NCBI GenBank assembly: GCA_027924585.1
Contig: BSBM01000762.1
Coordinates: 12,009,501-12,073,500, forward strand
Length of the DNA stretch: 64,000 nt
Direction of reading: 5' to 3'
From: Larix kaempferi
Taxonomy: Eukaryota > Streptophyta > Pinopsida > Pinales > Pinaceae
Below the pieces are notes generated by a model, which searched no databases, was not told the origin of the DNA, and saw only the letters and a list, made by a program, of their open reading frames with translations. Position numbers and translations under genes: made by a program. Shown piece after piece: positions 1 through 10,520 of the stretch; the first letter of the stretch is position 1, and every line of letters starts with the position of its first letter.

Positions 1-14
1 TAACATCCCCCCTT
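1..14 (-). other. X1 3' LTR stub (1-5) and polypurine tract (6-14)
   Basis: In sense direction the sequence is AAGGGGGGA followed by TGTTA, a plus-strand priming tract directly abutting the LTR start seen at 5777. A near copy of the tract (AAGGGGGGAT) is at about 91-100, overlapping the last codons and stop of the polyprotein, so the element has two PPT-like tracts about 85 bp apart. Confidence 0.85.
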
Positions 15-87
15 AAGAACAACTTGGGATAGGATTGAAAGATTTACAAAAGTGACACTATTAGGAGAAGGAAGGAGGCATTAGAGC

Positions 88-3000
88 CTATCCCCCCTTA
101 ATGACAAGTTCCTGAACTCCTAACATAGATCGAAGTTTAGAAAACTTCGCTTCTGTAAGAGACTTGGTGAAGATGTCTGCAACTTGATCATTTGTAGGGA
201 AAAAGAGCACTTCGAGAACACGATCATGAACAAGATTTCTGATGAAGTGCATATGTAGCTCAATGTGTTTGCTGCGTTGATGTAGAACTGGATCTTTGGC
301 AAGCTTGATGGCACTTTGATTGTTGCACCAAAGTGGAGTAGGCTGCTGCTGCTCGAATCCAAACTCTGAAAGGATCTGTCGAAGCCATAAAGCTTCCTGA
401 CTGGCATTGACGGCTGCTCGATATTCTGCCTCTGCTGAAGAAAGAGCAAGAGCTTGTTGTTTCTTACAAGCCCAAGTAATAGGTCCAGATCCCAGACTGA
501 AAACATAACCTGCAGTAGACTTTCGATCATCAGGATCGCCGGCCCAATCTGAATCAGTGAAACCAACCAACAAAGGTTTCCCCCCTGTACTGTAATGAAT
601 CCCAAACTGAACTGTACCTCGAATATATCGAAGTATTCTTTTAGCTGCTTTCCAGTGACTTTCATGAGGTGTCTGCATATAACGGGCAACTCGACCAACG
701 GCAAAGGAAAGGTCAGGACAGGAATGAGTCAAGTATAAAAGACTACCAACAAGCTGACGATACAATGTGGCATCTACTTCAGGTGAAGTACAAGTGGCAG
801 AAAGTTTGACTCCAGACTGGAAGGGAGAAGGGGCTGGTTTACAATCTTCCATGTGAAAGCGACGAAGAAGGTCACAAGCATACTTAGACTGAGAAAGAAA
901 GATTCCTTCTTTGGTTTGCAGAACTTGGAGACCAAGAAAATAATGCAAATGTCCTAAGTCTGACATTTCAAAAGTTTTTTTAAGACTGGATTTCACATGG
1001 GTTATAAGCTTAGGGTCACTACCAGTAAGAATAAGGTCATCAACATATAGAACAAGTATGATGAGATGGTTTCCTACTTTCTTGGTATAGACATTGGGGT
1101 CAGAATGGCATCTAGAAAAACCAGTGTCAAGGAGAAAGTTATCCATTTTGGCATACCAAGCTCTAGGAGCTTGCTTAAGGCCATATAAGGATTTCTTAAG
1201 GCGACAGACAAGGCTAGAGTTATTCTGAACATAGCCAGGAGGTTGTTCTATGTAAATTTTCTCCTGTAAATCACCATGTAAGAAGGCAGACTTGACATCC
1301 ATTTGATGGACTTCCCAGTTGTGTAAGGCTGCAAGGGAAAGAACAAGGCGGATGGAGTTCATTTTGGCGACGGGAGCAAAGGTTTCATTGTAGTCAATCC
1401 CTTCAACTTGAGAAAAACCTTTGGCAACTAACCTTGCCTTAAGTCTTTCAACACTTCCATCTGATGCATACTTAGTTCTGTAGACCCATTTACATCTGAC
1501 AAGTTTTCTTCCTTTTGGAAGAGGTACAAGATCCCAAGTATCGTTCGCCATTAAGGAACGATATTCTTCATCCATGGCTGCATCCCAATCTGGATTCCCT
1601 GAAGCTTCTGCAAAAGTTTCTGGATCATGATTCTCGGAAACTTGAGCCAAAAGAGAAGAGGCTCGCTGAAACTGAGAACGTGTTCGACGTTGATCTCTAG
1701 GATCACCGGCAAGATCACCAGCTGCTTCACATGTTGAACGGACCCATCGAGAAAGCACTTGTGCTGGTGCAACTGGAGGAACATGAGCAGGCGGAGGTGG
1801 ATTTTCATCCTCACTGTCATCATCAGAAACTGGAGTTGGAAACCTGTCAAGGAAGTTGGAAGAAGAAGAAGAAGGCACAAACGCCGAATCAGGCTCGCAT
1901 GCCAAAGATGGCACACTCGCCGAGTTAGGCTCGCAGGCCAAGATATTTTCATCAAATTTAACATCTCTTCTAATGATTATAGCATGAGAATGTGGTTGAA
2001 GAAGTCTATAACCTTTTACATCTTCAGAATATCCAACAAATATGCACTTTTCACTTTTAGGCTGCAATGCTTTCCGTTTTTCATCTGGAATGTGAGCCCA
2101 TGCTTCACTACCAAACACACGAGAGTGACTTACATCAGGTTTAACTTTACTCCATGCTTCTTCCGGTGTTATACGTTGTAATGCTTTTGTGGGGGTGCGA
2201 TTAACTATGTAATTTGCACAATTTATGGCTTCAGCCCAAAATTGAAGACTTAGTCCCTTAGATTGGATCATACAATTTGCCATTTCTTTTAAAGTGCGGT
2301 TCTTCCGCTCAGCTACACCATTTTGTTGTGGTGTATATGGAACAATGTGTTGTTGTTGGATGCCTTGTTCAGTGCAGAAAGTAGTGAACTGTTTGTTAAC
2401 ATATTCTCCTCCATTGTCAGATCTTAACTTGATAATTTGATGACCAGATTGTTTTTCAACAAGGGCCTTGTAGGCCAAGAACATGTTAAATACTTCGCTA
2501 TTAAGTTTTAGGAAATAAACCCAAGTGCGTCTGGTGTAATCATCAATGAAAGTTAAGAAATACTTGAAACCAGAAAAGGAAGCAGATGGAAGAGGACCAC
2601 ACAAGTCACTATGCACAAGCTCCAAGGGAACCGAGGCGTGCCAAGAGGCACGTTTGTCAAAACTGTCCCGATGATGTTTTTCGAGTACACAACCAGAACA
2701 AACACCATCTCTGCAAGATACCATCGGAAGACCTGTCACCATATTTTCTTTACATAGTTGTTGCAATGAGCGATAATTTAAGTGACCAAATCGCTCATGC
2801 CAAAGTTTGCTCAAGTTATCACTATGAGCAACAAAAACTGAAGGGAAAGGTGATGACCCAAAGTTGTTAAACTTGTACAACCTGGTAATATCATCAACAA
2901 TTCCAGTACCTAGAACCTGTTGAGGATCTTTAAAATCCTTGATTACAACTTGGTGAGGTGTAAAGGTCACAGTTTTACCTTCACCAGAATGAGTGATCTG

Positions 3001-4167
3001 ATAGACTGATAACAAATTGCAGGAAATTCTTGGAACACATAGTACATCACTAAAATGACCATTATCTACTGGAACTGTTCCAGCTCCTACAACACTTAGA
3101 GATCTATCATCACCAACAAATATTTGTTTGGTGTTACATTCATGCATAATAGAAAAGATGGCTTGATCCTTAGCCATATGATAAGATGCTCCAGAATCAA
3201 TGAGCCATTCATTTGAAGTAGAAGAAGAAGATGCATTATAAGAATAACCAGAAGCACAAAATGCATGTCCATGAGAGGCAGATTCTGAAGGCGAATCTAG
3301 GCTGATGTGGTGCTTCTTCATTGCTGCTTCCAAGGCTGCCATCTTCTTGAAACACTTAGATTCATCATGATTATCTTTCCCGCAATAGTTGCAATGACGC
3401 TCAGTCTTCTTGCCTTTTGGCTTGGATCCTTTGTCATTTTTTAAAGAAGGAGCTGACTGAGAGGGTTTTGGACCCTTGTTTGACTTATTATTGCGAAAAT
3501 TTTGTTTCTTGGGAGGCTTGGACTTTTCTTTCTGTTGGGACAATAAGGCTTTCCCAGATGTATCTGCATTGTTGATTATTTCAAGATGAATGAGTTTATC
3601 TTGTTCCCTAATCAAGGAATCACAAAAGGATTCAAGACTAGGCTCTTGATAGCTAGCTGCATTTAAGGACGCTTTCATGGAGTAAAATGTAGATACAAAA
3701 ACAGAATATGCAGGTCCAAGTTTGGAAAGAATATGATAAATGCACTGTTTGTCTTCCCTCTCAATCTTACATTCTGCACATAAGAGTTTAAGAGTTTTGT
3801 ACTTAGATAAATAATCTTGAATGCATGAAAAGTCACTTGGATTTAAAGAAATCAACTCATTTTCGAGTTGATGACCTCGAATTTCATTGTGTTTACCAAA
3901 CACAGTTTCCAACTTGTCCCAAGCAGCATTAGGTTCATCAATTCCAGATATGTGGAATCGCAAATCAGTAGAGATTGACATCCCAATCAATCCACGAGCT
4001 TCATCACATCTATTTGCCCATTTTATTTTCTTATCATCATTAGTGGGTTCTTTTTCTTTCCCTGTTGTAATTCTGAAAAGTCCCCTACTTCGTAGAACAT
4101 CCTCCATACGAGATTTCCATGAGAAATAGTTGGAACTGTTAAGTAGAATATCACAAAGGGCGGCCAT
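88..4167 (-). CDS. Copia gag-pol polyprotein, intact
   Basis: A single 1359-codon frame without stops, the full length expected for a plant Copia polyprotein. Domains in order: Copia-type gag at about residues 1-230; CX2CX4HX4C zinc knuckle at 259-272; aspartic protease with DSGAS at 324-328; GAG-pre-integrase HHCC zinc finger at about 455-500; integrase core with catalytic D521, D584 and E620 (35 residues between the last two); reverse transcriptase with YVDD at 1041-1044; RNase H with DSDWAG near 1205 and a later AEAEY motif. It would be translated from the genomic RNA and cut by its own protease to make cDNA and integrate it. The start is the first ATG after an untranslated leader of about 1.1 kb and is followed by a gag motif (SSNYFSWKSRM) shared with element B. 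All key catalytic residues I checked are present. Confidence 0.96.
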   Translation of the reverse strand: MAALCDILLNSSNYFSWKSRMEDVLRSRGLFRITTGKEKEPTNDDKKIKWANRCDEARGLIGMSISTDLRFHISGIDEPNAAWDKLETVFGKHNEIRGHQLENELISLNPSDFSCIQDYLSKYKTLKLLCAECKIEREDKQCIYHILSKLGPAYSVFVSTFYSMKASLNAASYQEPSLESFCDSLIREQDKLIHLEIINNADTSGKALLSQQKEKSKPPKKQNFRNNKSNKGPKPSQSAPSLKNDKGSKPKGKKTERHCNYCGKDNHDESKCFKKMAALEAAMKKHHISLDSPSESASHGHAFCASGYSYNASSSSTSNEWLIDSGASYHMAKDQAIFSIMHECNTKQIFVGDDRSLSVVGAGTVPVDNGHFSDVLCVPRISCNLLSVYQITHSGEGKTVTFTPHQVVIKDFKDPQQVLGTGIVDDITRLYKFNNFGSSPFPSVFVAHSDNLSKLWHERFGHLNYRSLQQLCKENMVTGLPMVSCRDGVCSGCVLEKHHRDSFDKRASWHASVPLELVHSDLCGPLPSASFSGFKYFLTFIDDYTRRTWVYFLKLNSEVFNMFLAYKALVEKQSGHQIIKLRSDNGGEYVNKQFTTFCTEQGIQQQHIVPYTPQQNGVAERKNRTLKEMANCMIQSKGLSLQFWAEAINCANYIVNRTPTKALQRITPEEAWSKVKPDVSHSRVFGSEAWAHIPDEKRKALQPKSEKCIFVGYSEDVKGYRLLQPHSHAIIIRRDVKFDENILACEPNSASVPSLACEPDSAFVPSSSSSNFLDRFPTPVSDDDSEDENPPPPAHVPPVAPAQVLSRWVRSTCEAAGDLAGDPRDQRRTRSQFQRASSLLAQVSENHDPETFAEASGNPDWDAAMDEEYRSLMANDTWDLVPLPKGRKLVRCKWVYRTKYASDGSVERLKARLVAKGFSQVEGIDYNETFAPVAKMNSIRLVLSLAALHNWEVHQMDVKSAFLHGDLQEKIYIEQPPGYVQNNSSLVCRLKKSLYGLKQAPRAWYAKMDNFLLDTGFSRCHSDPNVYTKKVGNHLIILVLYVDDLILTGSDPKLITHVKSSLKKTFEMSDLGHLHYFLGLQVLQTKEGIFLSQSKYACDLLRRFHMEDCKPAPSPFQSGVKLSATCTSPEVDATLYRQLVGSLLYLTHSCPDLSFAVGRVARYMQTPHESHWKAAKRILRYIRGTVQFGIHYSTGGKPLLVGFTDSDWAGDPDDRKSTAGYVFSLGSGPITWACKKQQALALSSAEAEYRAAVNASQEALWLRQILSEFGFEQQQPTPLWCNNQSAIKLAKDPVLHQRSKHIELHMHFIRNLVHDRVLEVLFFPTNDQVADIFTKSLTEAKFSKLRSMLGVQELVIKGG

Positions 4168-4612
4168 ATTTGTAAATAAATGGCTGTAAAAGCAGAAACC
4201 AATAGTCTGGATGTGAAGAGCTCGAAAAAATAGGCGGTTTAAAAAAAAACGGCACTGAAAACGGACTCTATATGATGAAGTTATGCTTGAACAAAGAAAC
4301 TGTTGAAGATGTCCCCAATAGTGACGTGGCAGCTAGAGAATGTCCAGCAAAAAAAAGAACCCCCCTCTTCCCAAGATAAACCTTTTGACAATCACTTTAC
4401 AAAAAAGTTGCTTTTAATTGAATCACTTTTGTAAAATAAGTGATTTCACTTTTACAATGATATTACTTTTAAATAGTGCAACAATAAATAAAAAGCTTAA
4501 GTGACTCACTTGTATTTTTATTTTTTATTATTTAAGTGAGATGCACTTTTACAATAAAGTAACTTGAAAATAGAAATTGCATGCACTTTTCTTTTTAAAA
4601 GTAACTTCCTAA

Positions 4613-4666
4613 GACTTGAACTCAAGACCTATTAAGGAATAAAACAACTTTGGACCAAGTGAGCTA
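4613..4666 (-). other. tRNA-like A/B box pair, possible SINE head
   Basis: Reading the minus strand, TAGCTCACTTGG (4655-4666) resembles an A box and, about 31 bp further, GAGTTCAAGTC (4613-4623) resembles a B box, at the spacing of a tRNA gene. No acceptor stem or tRNA fold was found, so a degenerate tRNA-derived SINE is likelier than a tRNA gene. No TSD was identified. Chance AT-rich similarity remains possible. Confidence 0.3.
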
Positions 4667-4851
4667 GTTTAAAAGGTATGTAAAATATGGAAATGAGGAA
4701 GGGGGCTTTTTTTTTTTTTTTTACTCTTCTTGCTCGGTTTGCGTGCTTGCCATTTTTCCAGCAAAACAAACCACAAAACGAAACAAAAAAAACTTTTCCA
4801 CACTTGTGGAGTTAGATCTTGTTAGCTTGCCCGGAAAGTCTACGTTTTCTC

Positions 4852-4981
4852 TCTGTTTCTGATTTGCCGAGATCGCGCAAAGTGCACGGCAAAGAGCATA
4901 CGCAGCCGAAAAAACCCTTTCCCTTTCTGTTTCTGATTTGCCGAGATCGCTCAAGGTGCACGACAAAGAGCATACGCAGAC
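4852..4981. repeat. Tandem duplication (period 74 bp) in X1 leader
   Basis: Two copies of a segment containing gatttgccgagatcgc begin at about 4861 and 4935 and differ at only a few bases. Both keep the core gcaaagagcatacgcag with minor changes. Confidence 0.85.
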
Positions 4982-5307
4982 GGGAAAGCAACAATCCGAA
5001 CCAAAAAAAATCTAACAATAAAAAAACAAATGAAATATGAGATTTTTTCTTTTCAAAAAACGAAATAAAAAAATGCGTCACTGTAACATTATACCTTCAG
5101 ATCTGATGAAATACGCGTTTCTGGAGCAACCGGGAACCGTTTTCGATCAAACGAAAACTATTTTTCAATGGAAACGACGCTCCGGACGCAATGGAACACT
5201 TCTTACAGCCCAGAAATGCACAGAAATATCAGAACTAGAAACCCTTTCGAGTTTCGGCAACAGCAGTTCAAGATCTAGATCATAACCGGAAGCGGCACTT
5301 CATAAAT

Positions 5308-5319
5308 GCTCTGATACCA
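5308..5319 (-). promoter_or_regulatory. X1 primer binding site (initiator Met-tRNA)
   Basis: In sense TGGTATCAGAGC lies directly after the LTR end ...CGAACA. It is complementary to the 3' end of initiator Met-tRNA, the usual Copia primer. Confidence 0.92.
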
Positions 5320-5777
5320 TGTTCGGGTACACATGGTACTACCAAAGGACCGAACACCAAGAGCAACCACTTCACACAAACAGATCACAGATCAACACAC
5401 CGATGTTTTGACGTGGTTTAAACCCTCTTGAGGGAAACACTCCACGACCCCGGCCAAATAGCTTCTACGGGACAATTTATTATGCAAAGAAAGAAAGTTA
5501 CAAATGAGTTTCTCATAATCGATCAACTAAACAATGACCCTCCATGCTCTTTAAATAGAGATCATGGACCAATCGGGTGTTAAGCCACGGATCAAGGTTA
5601 GGTTTGATCTAAGAGAAGTTGAGCCGTCGGATCACTCTATGTCGAAAACATATCGTGACCGTCAGATTAAGTATATACAAATGCATACTAATGCATACTA
5701 AAGAAACACACTATCCCTAACGGATATATTACACAAGTTGATCTTAACTAACTCCTAAGTGTCTAAATATCCTAACA
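5320..5777 (-). repeat. X1 5' LTR (458 bp)
   Basis: Sense start TGTTAGGATATTTAGAC, sense end TACCCGAACA. It contains a TATA-like CTATTTAAAG at about 5551-5560 and an AATAAA-type signal at about 5477-5482. Both ends are set by the adjacent PBS and by agreement with the stub at 1-5. The flanking bases 5778-5782 (sense ATGGT) would be one TSD copy; the partner is off-window. Confidence 0.93.
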
Positions 5778-6445
5778 ACCATATTCTTCTTTGACCTTCT
5801 GAAAGCATGGAATTATGATCATATAGTAGTATAAAAGAGGAGATAGCTGTAGAGGAGCGAATGCATTACCTTCAATAGCTGTTTTGACCTCCAGAATAAT
5901 CATGTGATCATGATGCAAACCAATAGACTCTGGTGCAAGAGAGTATTTAGGACCTTCTGCAATATCTAGAGTGTGAGCTGGCATAGAAAGAGAAGAAAGT
6001 TTGAGCATGAGTGTAGAATCTGCAAGTTCTTTGTGGACAACTTCAATGTGAGATGATACTGGTGCATGATCTGAGAAACCATCAAGGGGAGCGAATGCAT
6101 CACTTTGTTTGCTTTCGAATGGGTTGGGACCAAGTCCTTCATTCTCTCTGCAAAATTTTCCATCTAGGTGAGCCCATATCTCTTTCGGAGTCCATAACTC
6201 CTTTGGAGTTTCAACACCATTACGGTATTTGAATTGGAATCTCTGGTATGCAGACAAAGAAAACATCATTGCTCCAAAGTGCATGTCACCTTTATTTAAC
6301 CAGTCAATCTTCTCTTCAGGGGATTCGAACTCTCTTTCAAAATAACAATAAAAAGATCATGGATCTTCAAGTGTGCTATCATTCTTTTTTTCCATTCATC
6401 ATAGTTGAATGGAGAAAGAAAAGGGATTGCTTCTAAATCATACAT
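5778..6445 (-). pseudogene. A gag-like frame, frameshifted and split by X1
   Basis: The start is at about 6445 (MYDLEAIPFL..., then FNYDEWKKRM), matching the start of the 398-residue G proteins. A frameshift near 6300 moves to a second frame with PKEIWAHLDGKF, NPFESKQSDAF and a YYYMIII-CFQKV stretch, all in G-family order. It ends exactly at the X1 LTR, so the C-terminal repeat half is missing from the window. No protease, integrase or RT motif is present. Confidence 0.85.
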
Positions 6446-6596
6446 TGAAGCTATAGAAGACCTACAAAAACAATATAGAATATTTGCAACTGCTACTGCT
6501 GCAAAGATGCAAAAACTAATGCAACTCCTGCACTCGAAATCTTGGTAATAACCTGCAAAAAATCTCAAGAATGGAGATAAACAATACTGTCAACAT

Positions 6597-6608
6597 GCTC
6601 TGATACCA
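6597..6608 (-). promoter_or_regulatory. A primer binding site
   Basis: Sense TGGTATCAGAGC immediately follows the LTR end ...TTTTCACA, as in all G-family units. Confidence 0.85.
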
Positions 6609-7306
6609 TGTGAAAATCCTCACAGCAGATCTAAGAGATGATGTATACCTCACAAGAGTAATTATGATTAAGCAAGAAAATAGAAGAAGAGTGAACACTA
6701 GAGTATAATGAGCAACGTAATAATATGGTACAGTAGAACTCGGATAGAAGCAATAATACTTCACACACACTAATTCATTAATCACAAATGGACAAATAAA
6801 TAATACAATGCATGAGGAATTCGAATGCCTAAGGTGGCAATTCGAATTAGACTTCATGGAGTGATCAAAGGATCATTGGAGTGTCATTGGAGCACAACTA
6901 GTATCATCGGAGCACAACTAGAAGTCTTCATCATCATCAGTGGAGTCATCAATGCTCAAGTAACTATCAACCATCAGTCAAACTAAGTCTGGTAGGTGTA
7001 ACTGAGTGTAACTGACTATAACTAAGTGTAGCTGTGTGTAACTGAAGACAACTGGACTAGTAGGTGAAGATGGGAGAGGTGCTTCCTAAAATCAAGGAAG
7101 AAGGGCGCATTAAGCAACTCGAGAGCTAAAACTGAATAGTGAGAAGCTCCTGGGGGTTGGCTAACTGAGGGCTAGGTGCTGGACTGATGACTGGGATGCA
7201 TGCAAACCCTAGAATATATGCAAACCCTAAAAGTGCATGCATGACTGAAAATGTAAATGATCAAAATGCTGCTAGGACTAGGATGGAGTATAGGAATATC
7301 TTAACA
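6609..7306 (-). repeat. A 5' LTR (698 bp)
   Basis: The sense start TGTTAAGATATTCCTATACTCC matches the G LTR start TGTTAGGATATTCCTATACTCC with one change, and the sense end is ...GGATTTTCACA. It is about 130 bp shorter than the 830-bp G LTRs and diverged from them. The base run after 7306 (tgaaa) is the candidate TSD. Confidence 0.85.
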
Positions 7307-7849
7307 TGAAAAAGGGCTTGGTGAAACACAAGGGGGAGAGTCTTAAAGTCGTAAATAATGTCGTGATTTTTTGACTTAGTTAAGCTTTATGTTCTTTTCT
7401 AAGTGGATACATTTAGTTACGTATTACTTGGAGACTATATATATATATATGTTCCTAGTTATGCATCTTATTTGAGAGCATATAACTATATATAAATAAA
7501 TGCATAGCTTAGCTTGGATATATTATATACATACATATATATATATGTGTGTGTGTGTGTGTGTCATTTTTGTATGATACAATGTTTTAAAAGTGAGATT
7601 AGAATGTCAGGTTAAAACATAATGTTTTAATGTTGACTAATATGGCTAACCATTTTAGTGTGTTTTACAATGTTGTAAGTAAAATTACTAAAAAGAAAAT
7701 ACATTGACATTTCAAAATGTTATTTTATGAAAAGAAAAAGGATTGGAGTTGAAGTTACACGGGAATGTAATTTGCATCTCCTTATTTTTGTAGGATCATG
7801 TATTTTTATGTGAGACCTTATGGATGCATATGTTTTATGCATGTATATG

Positions 7850-7854
<5 letters not shown>

Positions 7855-7888
<34 letters not shown>

Positions 7889-7994
7889 ATGTTTAAATTA
7901 AATATATGTAATGCATTGCAAACAATACCTTGTGGTAAGCATAATGCTTTCAAGGTTGGATTTAAGGTTACATAGTGATGTAACTTGCTCACTT

Positions 7995-8031
<37 letters not shown>

Positions 8032-8110
8032 CCGTAAGTTTATATTTTGACATATATTTTTTTAATGTGTTTTATTTCTTGAGCTAAGATAGATTTAGTT
8101 ATGACAAAAA

Positions 8111-8143
<33 letters not shown>
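7855..8143. repeat. TA microsatellites
   Basis: (TA)n runs at about 7855-7883, 7999-8030 and 8112-8143, with a TA/TG run near 7525-7564 just upstream. Short frames through them are not credible genes. Confidence 0.9.
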
Positions 8144-8149
<6 letters not shown>

Positions 8150-9264
8150 GAATATATATTATTAAGATTTTTTCTTTTGACCTAGCTCTGCCTCGAGGAA
8201 GAGCTTCACACTGGGAGAGTTTTGTTTTGAACCCGGTTTTGGATAATAAAAAACATGGCAGAGAGTCCAAAAATCGATTTTCTATTGTTTTATGAAAACG
8301 TTTATTTGGGTTGTGGGAAGAACTTTTGACCTAATTTTTTTAGTTTGGGTGTAGGGTATCTATCCCGGGAGGAGGCCGCCATCGTTTTGGGGAAGGTTTG
8401 GCCTTCACGCAGGGGGGAGAGAATGCATTTCAGCATCTCTCTGTCATGGCCATTTGTGAGAAAGAAGACATTTTAGCGTCTCTCTGCTTGTTCATTGCTG
8501 GAAAAAAATAATAAATGCATTTTAGACATCCTCACATTTCTCCATTGTCCACTATGTTGGGAGAAAAACACTTTACCATTGGGGCATATCCCTGTCCGGT
8601 CCCTTGAATAACACACGCCTTGCAGAATGGAATGCATGGCATCTCTATCTGCTTGTAAGCGAGTTGATAGCTCAGTATGCCTTCTTTGTCTTTGGGAGAA
8701 TGATTTTTACATCTCTGTGGAATGATAAACGTTTTCTTTTGAGTTATGTGTGGGAGCAGGAGTTCATTAAAAACATTTGTTAAGTTCGGTTTTGATCACT
8801 GCAGGAGAGAAAACGTTTGGTTTTCTATCCCTTGGGTTGCAGAGAGAGAACGTGGTGGCTGGAGAGCCCAATGTTCTATATTTCTTTATTTTTTTATATA
8901 ATGTATCTTGGATTTCTGGGTATGTAAGGAAGGGCGTAGCCCTGAGCATGGTTCTCCCTATTAAACTGCATTATTTCCATGGAAATCATGTCTTCATTGT
9001 TGTTGCTTCTGTCCTTTTTATATCTATATTAAATGAGTGGCGTGTAAGCCTCTGTCAATTTTGGTTGAAGTATGCATGTTTTTCTTTCGTCTTCCCGAGG
9101 GCTGCATGTGTGTTAGAGGCAGAGTAACGATACTCTGTATCGTTTGATTTTTTGTTTTAGTGGTTCTCTTTCCTACGGGGAAGAGTAGCATGTTTGTTTT
9201 GTTTCCATGTATACTTTGATACAACCACCATATTCATGCAGTCCCCATGAGCATGAAATCGAAA

Positions 9265-9352
9265 TCAATTCGATTTCTTATGTAGTGGAATAGTGGTTAA
9301 TGTTGCGGTCAATTCGATTTCTTATGCAGTGGAATAGTGGTTAATGTTGCGG
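9265..9352. repeat. 44-bp tandem duplication
   Basis: Two nearly identical copies of a unit starting tcaattcgatttcttatg and ending ttaatgttgcgg (starts 9265 and 9309). Confidence 0.9.
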
Positions 9353-9599
9353 TTGGGTAGTTTGGAGTCTACCTACCTCAGAGAAATACTGGTTGTGTTT
9401 CCTTGCTTACCACGTGTTATTTTTTCCATACACCCTTCCACATTTAAAATATAAATTAATTACTGGAATCTTGGGAATAAAATGCATTGGAAATATGCAT
9501 CTATATTTTTGATATGTAAACATATGTTTATGGTGTGCTCCCTTTTGTTGTTATATGTGTGATAAAATATATAGATTATATTGGGAATTCATTATGCTT

Positions 9600-10520
9600 A
9601 GGTTGCAGGTCAAATGGATTGTATGCATTGACTAAATTTACATGTAACTTATGACGTTCTCATTTCATGACGTCTATTTGTCGCATGTGCATATGGTATG
9701 CTATATTAGACCCTTAGCATTTTATGTCAGAATAAAGGGTTTATGCATTGGTTAAATACGTGCAACTAATGGCATTGTATGCATCAATAACTATGTTGTT
9801 GCATCAACATTAAGTTGCTTGCTTAGGCTATGTTTTATATATCATTAAAAGGGTTACATGATATATACATTGTATACAATGGTTACATCCCACACAATTG
9901 TTATGTCCTACATGCTTTGTATAAATTGGACAACACTAAATGTATATTATATAATGGTTATTATGAATATATATTATGCAACGGGTGTGTTGCAGAGCGT
10001 GAAAGTATATAACATCTATATAATGGTTGTGCGGTATGCATGGTCTGTGCTTTGATTTTATATGCATTGGCGAAACACATACATATATTTACTATGGGTA
10101 TCGCATGAATCTATAGGATGCGTGTTTGACGTTGTATGTATTGACTAAGTTTATTGTATACATTTTGAGGTTGGTACCACACAATATCGGGGATCGCATG
10201 TCGAATGCATTCTTGCAGGTTGAATGCACCTCTCATGCTTTATATACGTATTCATGAAATTAGCATTATATTATGCTTTGATGGCTAGTTGAATGCATTA
10301 TTGCATGTCGACGACGTCTCTTATGTTCAGACACGTAGTCTACGATGATGGGATCGCATGAGACCTTATGGTTGTGTGTCGAATGCATTGTGTGCATGTC
10401 GAACACACTTTCTTATGTTCATATACATTTTATGATGTTTGTATCTTATGATATCTTTTGGTGGCAAGTGTATTTTTTGAGTGCATGTCGGAATGCCTTG
10501 TGGCTTGTCGCATGCTTTAG
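9600..10520. repeat. Degenerate TGCAT-rich repeat region
   Basis: Variants of tatgcattg, gtcgaatgcatt and gcatgtcgaa recur irregularly, each followed by similar pieces such as ttatgttca and atcgcatg. It looks like an old, heavily diverged short-period repeat. No unit length is clean enough to state. Confidence 0.5.

Larger units (their letters stand above)
4168..5307 (-). other. X1 untranslated leader
   Basis: About 1.14 kb between the primer site and the gag start. It has no good frame. It holds an AT-rich stretch (about 4380-4600), a T-run near 4710-4722, a tRNA-like pol III motif pair (4613-4666) and a tandem duplication (4852-4981). The length is large for a Copia leader and the AT-rich half may be inserted sequence. 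Confidence 0.6.
1..5777 (-). mobile_element. X1, autonomous Ty1/Copia LTR retrotransposon (3' LTR off the left edge)
   Basis: Minus-strand element read from its 5' LTR (5320-5777) through primer site, long leader and one polyprotein frame to a polypurine tract at 6-14. Positions 1-5 (taaca) are the reverse complement of the LTR start TGTTA, so the window cuts the element exactly at the 3' LTR boundary. It is the only element here with a fully open coding region, which suggests recent activity, but the LTR pair cannot be compared in this window. It is inserted in the gag-like frame of element A: homology to the A/G gag family resumes at 5778, immediately outside the LTR. Confidence 0.95.
5778..7306 (-). 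mobile_element. A, gag-only LTR element of the G family, truncated by X1
   Basis: Minus-strand copy of the element type at 47765-54718. It has LTR 6609-7306, PBS 6597-6608 and a broken gag-like frame up to the X1 insertion at 5777. The remainder lies beyond the left edge on the far side of X1. Confidence 0.85.

Noticed and set aside
120-2870. Several ORFs in other frames across the X1 coding region
   Set aside because: They overlap the intact polyprotein and have no motif; shadows.
8777-9127. 116-codon frame on the plus strand in the unexplained region
   Set aside because: Hydrophobic but without recognised motif, promoter or neighbour support; AT-rich chance frame is likely.
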